Part shown: positions 51,338 to 60,428 of the stretch, in pieces
Layout of the letters: each line of letters begins with the position of its first letter
Position numbering within the stretch: position 1 is the stretch's first letter
Assembly (NCBI GenBank): GCA_037576215.1
Contig: JBANDB010000002.1
Location: 3,658,001-3,722,000, forward strand
Direction: 5' to 3'
Source of the DNA: Armillaria gallica
Lineage: Eukaryota; Basidiomycota; Agaricomycetes; Agaricales; Physalacriaceae
Length of the DNA stretch: 64,000 bases
Position numbers and translations under genes: made by a program
Notes under the pieces: generated by a model
Databases searched by the model: none
Seen by the model: only the letters and a program-made list of their open reading frames with translations
What the model was told of the DNA's origin: nothing

Positions 51338-51994
51338 CTACGGAAGTGTCCGGTTGATTCTGGATGCAAAAGCTGCGATTACACCGGAGTCAGGCGCACA
51401 TTTGTCGACCAAATTTGCAAGACCCAAGACGCCAAGCTGTCTAGTATGTAGCCTAACAATTTGCCCAGCTGTCGAACAAGCCTGGATACGGCCGAAATTA
51501 GGCGATATATGGACACCTAGACCGCTACCGTGATGGGGAGCGGCTAAAAGAATGGCCGATGTGTCAGAGATAATGATGAAGAGGGCGACAGCCACGATGA
51601 GAGGGGCAATAGTCCCAACCCAGAGAGGTCTAGCAATGTCCACGACGATTTGTTCCGAACGGCTGCGGGAAGCCGATGACACGGAGTTCCGTTACTGGAG
51701 AGGGGCACGACGACGCGGGCCAGATGGAAAGGGAGGCCGTAGCCCTACGCATGGACTAGAAGGAAAAGGTAAGGTCGAGCTGACCACAGGTGAACAAGCT
51801 AATACCGATATCAACGTAGAGGGGGACATACCTGGAACCATGGAATGCTAACACGCAATGGAGGTCCTGATATCCTCCAGCGTTGCTTAGAAGAAGCACG
51901 AAAGAAATACAACCCAGCAACGATCATAGTTCTAGAAGTTCTTGCACTTGTGGAAGCTCGCAGTACTAGAGAAATTGTCCGAGATGAGTACCAT
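51338..51994 (-). pseudogene. Possible broken single-pass membrane protein gene
   Basis: A doubtful locus on the minus strand. A TATA box lies at 52101-52110. A plausible first exon (ATG 51927) reads MIVAGLYFFRASSKQRW..., ending at a GTATGT donor near 51833. A plausible last exon has SRSRSEQIVVDIARPLWVGTIAP, then a hydrophobic segment LIVAVALFIIIS and a tail ending FASRINRTLP, stop at 51338. Between them the needed frame contains an in-frame TAA (...RRRAPLQ-stop-RNSVSS) and I could not find splice sites that skip it. Another ATG at 51994 opens only a 20-codon frame. It could be a decayed gene, an unresolved intron, or a base error. I do not recognise the family. Confidence 0.3.
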
Positions 51995-52100
51995 AGCCCT
52001 GAGGAATAAGGAAATGAAGGGGAGGGAGTGGAGATGACGGGAGGAACGACGGGAGGGGAGGAAACTGAGGAGAGGCACAAGCGTAAATGCCTCTGTCCAC

Positions 52101-52110
52101 CTTTATATAG
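52101..52110 (-). promoter_or_regulatory. TATA-like box upstream of the doubtful membrane-protein gene
   Basis: CTATATAAAG on the minus strand. It is placed 110-180 bp before the two candidate ATGs and about 215 bp from the divergent Hop2 start, so it points transcription toward the doubtful gene. Confidence 0.35.
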
Positions 52111-52323
52111 TCCCCTTATGTTGCTCGGCAAAAGCCGGCAGCCGAGGCGTTTCCGCCTCGCTTGTTTTTGCGATTTGCTGTTCAAGAATTGCATCATCCG
52201 GCAAGTCGGCAATGCTCTAATGCTTCTTTTGGACGACATCCTGGCCAAAAGAAAATGTCCCGAACACACGTGATCCGTCGCGTCCCATCCTCCGAATCCT
52301 AGAACACTTGCTCTTTACTCCTA

Positions 52324-53379
52324 ATGTCAAAACCGAAGTCCGACATCAAGGTTCTTAAAGGCCAAGAAGGTGCTATTTCTGTCAAATTATAGACTGGCAG
52401 GCTGAATGTACCATTCTCAGCCGAAGACAAGGTCCTCGAATATGTCAAACGTGTAAGATACCTCGTTTTTGCCACCGTTCGCGTCGATGTTAACGCGTGT
52501 CTTTGTAGATGAATCGACCGTATGGCGCTGTCGACGTTGCTGCAAACCTCAAAGGGGCCGTTCCGAAGGCTGCCACACAGAAGATTCTAGTGAGTCTGGC
52601 GGAGAAGGGTGCATTAGTGCAGAAGACATATGGTACGAGCGCTCCATCCTTCTCGTCCCATAACACTGTATTGATCCTCTGGCAGGAAAAACAACGTTCT
52701 TCGTAGCAAATCAAGCTAAACTCGATACGGTGCCGGCAGAGAAAATCGCCTTTTTTGAGGAAGAATACAAACGTATCGATGACGAGAATAAGCTGCTATC
52801 ATCCGATATCAAATCCGCTAATAACGGTGAGCCTGATTTGCGCATATATGCCGGTTCCTGTCTTCATTTCTGCTGTCAACAGAGTTGTCGAAGATCAAGA
52901 GCACGCCCTCTGACGCAGAACTAGACACTCAGATTGTGGAGCTCATGCAAGCAGTAAGATTTCACACTAATCGCCTCACAATCTGCACCTTTTCGTGGCT
53001 GGACTGCGGTACTAACTGTAAATCGCTGATGCGCAGGTAGCGAAGAAGCACGCTATACTTCAGCCTTTACGATCTGGTAGCCCCTTAGTGTCCGCCGAAG
53101 ACCTCGCTCTAGTAGACGCAGAATGGATCAAATGGCGAACAGAATGGGTGCGCCGACGCAAAATTTTCACCAAGTGAGTTGAGTAGCTCCCATAACCGCC
53201 ATTCTAACGACTGGGATAGCTTCTGGCAGCTTACAACAGACGCACTTGCGCCCCAGGATGCAACGGAACTCTCGGAAGAGCTTGGTATTGAATTGGATGC
53301 GCCTGAACACGCGGCGCTCGAACGCAGCACGCTATGTCAGAATCTGAATATGAAGAATCCACTGAAGAGGAAGCGATGA
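52324..53379 (+). CDS. HOP2: Hop2 homologous-pairing protein (TBPIP/PSMC3IP family)
   Basis: A meiotic partner of Mnd1 that stimulates Dmc1/Rad51 strand invasion and ensures correct homologue pairing. The start MSKPKSDIKVLKGQE joins across an intron ending near 52423 to AEDKVLEYVKR and, after another, MNRPYGAVDVAANLKGAVPK, the N-terminal winged helix (KAATQKILVSLAEKGALVQKTYG). The middle is a coiled coil (AFFEEEYKRIDDENKLLSSDIKSANN, LSKIKSTPSDAELD). The C-terminal part, KKHAILQPLRSG...WIKWRTEWVRRRKIF, matches the TBPIP family. It ends NPLKRKR with the stop at 53377-53379. Six introns are inferred, all short. Hop2 is normally meiosis-specific; regulation cannot be read from the sequence. Confidence 0.9.
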
Positions 53380-53831
53380 TGGTTACGTGAACAGTGTGGG
53401 TATGCTATATTTTTCAAACTTTGTCTCCTCTGGTCTGGTTCGCTCTGCTTCGATTGTATCTGGAACTCGTGCTGGGATCTGTGCTGCGGCTGTACTGTAT
53501 TAATAAACATCTGTTTTTGAAGACCGCACAGAACCCAGTAAAGGGGTCGATGAAAGGAAGAAGCTGGATCAGTGAGCAGGAACGAGTAAGGAAACACGGC
53601 CCGTAATAGCGATGTCGTAATCACTGTGGCGATCGCCTTCTGAGAATAACAAGGCCAACACGGTCAAGGTTGTCACCGACAGAGGCTGTGAATCCAGTCT
53701 TGACTTCCTGCTTCTTCCTCAAACATTTTGCGTTATCCGCATTCATAAGGCCTTTGCAAGCCATCCTCTTGTCCCATTCATCCCTTTCTTTATCTTTTCT
53801 TCTTCCTTGTCTCTTTCTCCTTCTTACTTCC

Positions 53832-54916
53832 ATGACCTCCCAAAATCCTGTACGTATCCACTTCCATTCCCGCTCTTTTCGTTCCACCCTTTTCCTCTTT
53901 TCCTCCTCTTCTCTCAGACCTTACTGACAGTTCTGCATTCTCCAGATACGCAGGAAACTAGTCATCGTCGGCGACGGCACGTAATCGTAACAGCTGCGCC
54001 CACACCGCCCTAAACGTTTCTCTTCCAGGTGCTTGCGGAAAGACTTCGCTTCTATGTTCTTTTGCTCTGGGGGAGTTTCCGAAAGAATATGTATGTCTTT
54101 CCCAACTTTCCTCGTTCAAAGTGCTTACAAGTCTCACTAGCAACCAAGTGGGCCCTCTGACATCATCATTCGTCGTGCTTTGCTCATTGATACCCCTCAG
54201 CCGTCTTCGACAACTATGTTGCTGAGATTAGGCTCGACGAGAAACCTGTTCAGCTGGCGCTCTGGGATACTGCGTGCGTGTCTTTTCTTGCATCTGAGAA
54301 CAAAAACCTGACCTGTTCAACAGTGGACAAGAAGAATACGAAGTGCGATGCTTCGCTCTTACTTGCTCACCCGCGTGCTCACAATTATCTAGCGTTTACG
54401 GCCCATGTCATATTCCAAGTCACACGTTATACTGATCGCTTTCGCCCTGGATACTCCGGATTCGCTGGAGAACGTGGAAACCAAGGTCAGTTGAGACCGA
54501 AGATTCTGGTCCCTGTTAACTGACAATGGTTTTTCCACCAGTGGATAGAGGAAGTTCGGTCTATATGTGGTCCAACCATTCCTGTCATATTGGTTGGATG
54601 CAAAGCCGACCTCCGCCCATCCCCGGACCAGCCAAGTCCTCCAGGTAGCTCTCGCACCTGGATCACCAGGGAGCAGGGCGAGCGTGTCGCTCATGCCATC
54701 GGTGCTCGCGCGTACAAAGAATGCTCAGCTCTTAAGATTGAGGGTGTCGACGATGTATTCGAAACTGCCACTCGAGCCAGCATGTTAATGAGGGACGGTG
54801 TACCGACTAACGGTCACGCCGGGACTACGGAAGGTCGGCATCACAGGCGAAGGAGCAGCGGCAAGGGCGTGGACAAGGAAACGTCCAAGAGCTGGACCTG
54901 CTGCGTGGTGTGTTAA
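53832..54916 (+). CDS. Rho-family small GTPase (Rho2-like)
   Basis: A membrane-anchored molecular switch for cell-wall synthesis and polarity. MTSQNP is followed across an intron by IRRKLVIVGDG; the P-loop GDGACGKTSLL forms only if the next intron (53977-54028) uses a GC donor. Switch I EYQPTVFDNYV requires a 7-nt microexon at 54141-54147. The rest is standard: [56 protein letters not shown] and DDVFETATRAS. A short insert (PSPDQPSPPGSS) sits in the Rho insert region. The tail is basic and ends CCVVC, giving a CAAX-type box with an adjacent Cys. The stop is at 54914-54916. Assignment to Rho2 rather than Rho1/Rho3 rests on general similarity only. Confidence 0.9.
54141..54147 (+). other. 7-nt microexon of the Rho GTPase gene
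   Basis: CAACCAA is flanked by CACTAG acceptor and GTGGGC donor. With the flanking introns 54091-54140 (50 nt) and 54148-54200 (53 nt), both of normal length here, it supplies the codons for Gln-Pro and the first base of Thr in switch I, the Thr being the conserved Mg-coordinating residue. Confidence 0.7.
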
Positions 54917-55987
54917 ACTGTTATGACCGCAGTCCACGATCGTGGGTGTCTACGTCTATGTCATATGTTTCCTTATAATGTCGGGATTCCACACAATTGT
55001 AACGGACTTTAGGATGTGGTCAACCCCCAGACGAGATTGGATGTTTCTTCTTGCTTTTACTTACTTTTTACCCTCATATATAGTACTGTTTCTCATCTTT
55101 TTAGATCACTATTGTTGCGCATCATGACCACATCGCTAACTTTTTGCATCGTTTCCGTTCTGATTTACCATCTCGTTTTGTTAAGAAAGGACACTCTTCA
55201 ACCCCGTTGTAAGAATACGTAAGAACAAGTATTATTAGTTAACAAACTCTCGTACTCGTTTAGAAGCATCTGTTACCTCTTCGAAGCAAAGTAAGTGCAG
55301 GAGTAGCCACTGATCGTCACTAGGACCGCGGTACTTTAATAGACGATTAACGCAAGACATTATTAATGAAACACTAGATCTTGTTTAGTTGTTCAAGCGG
55401 GAAGACGCTCTACTATGTAGGACTGTTCCAAATCCAGTTCTGTGCAGTGCCACATATGATACTTCTCCATCGATTCTGGCTTCTGCCCACTCTTTTTTGC
55501 TGGCGTCCTTGTTTTCCTCGTGTATCCTTCCATCAGGGAGAGGCGATACCTCGGTGATTTCCAGTTCCATCGATATCATGAAGATGGCCTCGATATCATT
55601 TGCTCTTTACTCGGGACTAGAGACACTGACGGGATTTTCTCAATCCCCATGAAGCATGACTTCTATGAAAATAATCCACCGCATTTCGCCTTTTTCGCAA
55701 TGTTCTACCCAAGATAATGGCTTTCCGAGTACGAGAACCTGGAAACGATGCTTCATTGATCTGTTACAACTATAGCAGACCATGCTGCAGCTCATCACAT
55801 ATCGATGATACCTTCGAGAGATGATCATCAGATCGAAGCAGGTGTATGAGAGCTACTTGTGCTGTTGGCGGTGCGGCATTGCGACAGTTCTTGATGACGA
55901 TGAGGATACTTAGTCCTGCCGTGTGTTACTGGCAACTTTATGACCCACGTCCTTCGCCCACTCCCACCAGTGACCTAGATTACCGCT
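54917..55987. other. 1.1 kb intergenic, no gene supported
   Basis: AT-rich downstream of the Rho gene, then short overlapping frames (for example 55389-55652) with no known motif or splice pattern. Likely 3' flank plus the promoter of the DUF6534 gene. Confidence 0.45.
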
Positions 55988-57972
55988 ATGTCCGACCTTG
56001 AAGAGCTTCCTTATACTTATGCGGTTCCCCATAAAACTCTGGGTGTTCTCTTGGTTGCACTCACGATTTCGAGCTCGTGGGTCACCTTTTCTTGTGCATC
56101 CAATTAGTTTCGACTTTTTGTTTTGCAGGATATATGGAGTGACTTGCATGCAGGCGATTCAGTACTACCGGCGGTATACATCAGATTCAGCGGTCCTGAA
56201 AGTGTCTGTAAGTTTCAAAGTTTAAACAACCGAGAAGTTTTCGCTGACACGTAAGATTTTAAATAAAATGAGGTTGCTGTAGTGTGGTGCGTGTTCGACG
56301 AATACGTATCTTAACTGTTCTGGTGTTTACCGGAGAACTGGAATTTTAGGGCTTTAGAGACATTGAACCAAGGTCTGACGATATTCTCGCTTTATCACTA
56401 TCTGGTCAGGAATCGAGGGAACATGGAAGCAGTGACATATACCGAATGGTAAGTAGTCCTATATTACGCGTGCTTCCTCATGTATCTTGCATCCTAGGTC
56501 GCTAGCCGTGAGTTTTCTACGCACTTGTGGTGACAGTTTATACTCAGAGGATCCCAGGTACCTTCTGGGACCAACGTAAGTGAACCAGGTTTTAGACAGG
56601 TTTATCTTAAACTGCTTTAATAGGGACTGGCAGCGTCCATCATTCAATTGTTCGTGCTGTGCTCTTTCATCCGACAATAACTGCTCAAGCGTACACTTGG
56701 ATAGCTTTTTCGCCTACCGAGTGTATATTAGTTCGGCCACTCCTCTGCGTCTACGTCCATGTCAAGCTGATGTCGTTTAGTGAGCGACAGAAATTTGTAT
56801 CTTACAGGTTCAGTGGTACGGATGTCCTGCCGTCGAACGAATTATTCTTGGTACTTACAGTCTTCACACAGTGCGTTATGTCGGTGACTCAATTTGGTAT
56901 GTCGAATCTATCTGATCCATTTGCTTGATGCTCAGTTATCCTCGCTGTATGCAGCTGTGGCGCTCGGTGCGTGTTCTGTCTTGTTCAGCAGTCAGAACGA
57001 TTATGAGAGTATTCTTCTATTCAGCTGTGATGGTACAAAGGTCAGCCGCCTACTACAAGTTATCTTTACATACCTGACATACTACCACTACGCGTTTTAG
57101 CATACGATTCCCCGCTGCCATTGACTACCGTGGATTGGAGGTACGATGTTTGTCTCATGTATACCTATGTATGAAGCTAATCCAGCCTCAAATAGCATCT
57201 CGTTCCCCCAGGCTTTGCGATTACCGCTGTCACCGACGTTCTCATCACCGTCAGTCTATGCTACTACCTTCAAATCCGCAAGTCCGGACTTGAAAGGTAA
57301 GTTTGATGAACAGTCAAGCGCATTCAACGTACTGATGGTTTCACGACCATCAGGACAGACGGGGTCGTGAACCGTCTGACACTCCTGACGATAAATAATG
57401 GCATTCTTTCGAGGTAGATCTTTCTAGTCGTCCAGACCATCAGTATTTGATAGAGGGTTTGGATACAGCGCAGTAGCGCTGACTGCTTTCGTGTGTCAAC
57501 TTGCTGCATCAGACACGATGCTTCCTTTTGCGATGTGTTTCCTGCTCGGAAAAGGTGTCGTCCTTCTCTCTGGTTTATAGGATATATCTGATATCACGTA
57601 CGTCAATAGTCTACACGAATACTCTCCTGTCCGGGTTAGTGCATGCTTCTTTCGAGATGGGCACTCCCTGACAACATCTACCCCCAGTTTGAACTCGAGA
57701 TCAAGCACTAGGAAGCGCCTGTCTCGACTAATTCCCATGGAAATACTGTCGAATGATCAACGCCGTTGTTCCCGAGACAAGGTTTGAGTCCTGCTCTATA
57801 CCATCTTAGTGTAATCGACTTGATAATTTCGCAGACCTCATCTGAATACAATACGAGTCAAGGATGTACGGTACCCCTTCCGCCTGAGCCCAGAACAAAT
57901 AACTACGGGTCTGATTACTCTGTGTTTGATGGTCTTTATATAACGAGAGAGGTGGAGACATTCACCAGATAG
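55988..57972 (+). CDS. DUF6534-type multi-pass membrane protein
   Basis: A member of a large basidiomycete-specific family of seven-helix-like membrane proteins of unknown function. The start MSDLEELPYTY is followed by a first helix LGVLLVALTIS and IYGVTCMQAIQYYRRYTSDS. Splicing gives VAVVWALETLNQGLTIFSLYHYLV. The diagnostic C-terminal region is clear: GFAITAVTDVLITVSLCYYL, QIRKSGLER, TDGVVNRLTLLTINNGILS, ALTAFVCQL, and KLYVNSLL-like YVNSL...LNSRSSTRKRL. A final intron leads to a hydrophilic tail ending TREVETFTR, stop at 57970-57972. The middle (about 56510-56730) is not resolved: the helix LAASIIQLF and the following FFAYRVYI lie in different frames across the candidate intron; removing one T from the TTTTT at about 56706-56710 would join them. 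Confidence 0.7.
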
Positions 57973-58115
57973 TATGTATATGTGTCTATTGTTATTTATT
58001 TAAATTATTGCACACACAATGAACTTGATTTCTGTAAGTTCCCAGTTTGAAGCACACGAAAGACAACCTGAGAAGAGTTGCTATATTGAACAGACGTGTA
58101 TGGCATGTATGGTCG

Positions 58116-58793
58116 TCATGTCTTGAGTTCCCAGCTAACACCACAGCCGCATCCACTCCCTTTAGCGTGCGGGTTTTCCGTCACTCTGAAGCTGCTTCCA
58201 ATAAGCTCAGTCGCAAAGTCGATTGTGGATCCATTAAGAAGGGTCAAAGAGACAGCGTCCACAAGTATATTGGAGGGTGCGATAGTGGGATGGGAGAATA
58301 AGCTGGCAAGGGAATGTCATTAGATGCAAAGATAATTCTATAAACCACCTACTAATCATCTGGAGATTGATGTTTGGCTAAATCCATCTTGTATTGATAG
58401 CCGTGACAACCACCAGATTCAACAGCTATTCGAAGGGCGGCCTCTGGATTCCCTTCACGTTTAGCAATTGCGCGCAATTTCTAGAATATATTAGAAGGAG
58501 CATTCGACTCGGATGGAGAGACAGATACCTCCGCCGCCCGGTCGTTATAACAATCCGTATATCATTGTCTGCAGGTAGTTCGACATCTATCTCTTCTTCC
58601 TCAAGATAGTCCTTCGACGGTGTGGACAGAAGCTTCGTAGGCTGTGAAGGCGGTTGCTCGGCGAAGGCTGCGCGCGGCATTTGGTCGAAGAGAAAGACCG
58701 CGTTGGCAGTAGAATGGATGTCCTGTATGCTGGTGGACGAGCGAGACGCCGGGGTGCGAGCTTAAGGCAGCTGGATACGGATCGAAACGACAT
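58116..58793 (-). CDS. ISA2: Isa2-like mitochondrial Fe-S assembly protein (two frameshifts)
   Basis: An A-type scaffold for 4Fe-4S cluster maturation in mitochondria. The N-terminus MSFRSVSSCLKLAPRRLARPP with RTSILLPTRSFSST is a strong targeting peptide. The core has IRIVIT, LRAIAKREGNPEAALRIAVESGG, CHGYQYKMDL, and the C-terminal Cys pair in GSGCGCGVSW; together with the first Cys (SGGCHG) these are the cluster ligands. Introns lie before LRAIAKREG and after SPDD. Two single-base gaps break the frame. One is at the AAA run (TTT at 58680-58682 plus strand), between SFSSTK and MPRAAFAEQPP. The other is at about 58543, where TGRRR would become TDRAAEK if one G is restored. The stop is at 58116-58118. 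It is divergent from Spp2 across 113 bp. Confidence 0.8.
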
Positions 58794-58906
58794 AACGCTT
58801 TCCAAGCAAGGACGGTGGCTGTGTACCACCGGATTATATTTGCACGTGATTGGTTGGAACTTCATCTCTTTTCGGAAATCTGACTCTCACTTCGTTCTGC
58901 TCCTCC
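58794..58906. promoter_or_regulatory. Compact divergent promoter between Isa2 and Spp2
   Basis: Only 113 bp separate the two opposite start codons. It contains CACGTGA (at about 58841) but no clear TATA box. One short region must drive two housekeeping genes, suggesting a shared bidirectional promoter. Confidence 0.55.
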
Positions 58907-60186
58907 ATGTCCGCCCCAAAAGTTTCCTTCACCGTTCGCCGACCGACGCCTGTATCCAGAGCATCTTCTGGCGCTGACTCCGATTCTTCCTTTAAGGTTC
59001 CTTCCCTACCACATCACAAACTCTCCCGTCATCTAAATGACTCGTCTCCCGGTAGCCCGCTGGCTCGCAGTGCTAATTCCTCTCCAAGACCAGTGGCTGG
59101 ATACTATGACGGGCAACCGGACTCCAGCGACGAGGAGGATGAGGAACAGGATGAGTTGGTGACTGCGTTTGATAGATTCGGTGCGCAGCGGTGTGTCTTT
59201 TCCTCATTCGATCCACCGCAGACATGTAAACTCACATCAGTCCATGTCCACAGAGTCAATAAGCCCAAGAAAACCCATCAAGGACCGCTTGTTATACCGG
59301 CCTTGAAGAATAAAGACTGGCGGGAGCTCGCCCGCAAGCGACGCAGTGCAAACCAATACGTTCCTGCCTCTGGTCAAGCACGTATAGGTGCCGATGGCAG
59401 CGTTGGTGGCCTGGGGACCAGAGATAGCATCAATTCCGGCCCCGTTCTATCTGGATTGCAGATGAGAAAGAAGGTGATAAAAGTTGAACAAGACGTCGGC
59501 CAGGAAATGGGAGTTCAGATGGAGGACGTCACAATGGAGGAGACTGAGGACCAGAAAGCATTGCGTGCTATCCTTGCCGGGGACACCGAAGGAATAGATG
59601 GTCCTCAGGTCGACATAATCCCAACTCCCGTATCAGAAGATGATGCCTATAAGCAAGATATCGATGAACTGCCGGACCCTGCCACCCTCGCCGACTACAG
59701 CCGGGTGCCCGTCTCCCAGTTTGGAGCGGCAATGCTAAGAGGTATGGGGTGGAAGGAAGGTACAGCAGCCACGAGGAAGGGAGGGAAAGGGATGGTGGAA
59801 CCCTATTGCCGGAGGCTCGCCCTGCACTTCTAGGCATCGGTGCAAAAGAGCAGGAGGTCTATGATGATGGATCCGGAAAAAAGAATGGCAACAGGCGTCC
59901 AGACCGCAGATATGTCCCCGTCGTGAAGATGTCCAAGGATGAGAATGGCGAGAAGCGAAGAGACCGCTCCGTGTCGCCCAGGCGAGGGCACGATTCGTCA
60001 AGGTCGTCGAGAAGAAATTCTCCTGACCGGTACGATGACAGACGGAGCAGTAAACAGAGTCGGCGGGACGATGACTATGACCGTGAGAGCAGCAGAAGAC
60101 GAGACAAGGAGCGGGACCGTGACTATGACAGAGGGGATCGACGACGGGATGATAGAGATAGAGATAGACGGCGCGAGCGTTCTTAG
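58907..60186 (+). CDS. SPP2: Spp2/GPKOW-like splicing factor with G-patch (frameshift near 59806)
   Basis: Recruits and activates the DEAH helicase Prp2 in the spliceosome through its G-patch. Start ATG at 58907 (MSAPKVSFTVRRP). After one intron (about 59192-59253) come the family motifs PLVIPALKNKDWRELARKRR and, later, DYSRVPVSQFGAAMLRGMGWKEG (G-patch, about 59700-59760) and GKGMVEPY. There the frame breaks: PY continues as LPEARPALLGIGAKEQEV only if one T is added to the TT at 59806-59807. The C-terminal third is an Arg/Asp/Ser-rich RS-like domain (DRSVSPRRGHDSSRSSRR...). The stop is at 60184-60186. As given, translation would end at about 59833, losing the tail. Homologues are intact across this point. 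Confidence 0.82.
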
Positions 60187-60428
60187 GGACAGGCAATGAT
60201 CTTTGCTATGTATCATTATCTACGCATGCACAACTTTAATTTGCCACATTTCTGCAATGCCTAAATTCTTATTTAAATTTTTTGATAGGTGTTAACGCGC
60301 CGTTGGTACCCCGGAAGAGCGGGCCGCATCTCTACCATGAACACTCATCCTGAGGCGAACTCGCGTCATCGCCCCGCATTGATACCCGTGAGATTTTTAC
60401 GGACCTTCGTTTCCCCATTTCACCAATC

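Noticed and set aside
58644..58699. Short intron as the cause of the first Isa2 frame change
   Set aside because: The only GT...AG pair nearby (about 36 nt) joins in the wrong frame.
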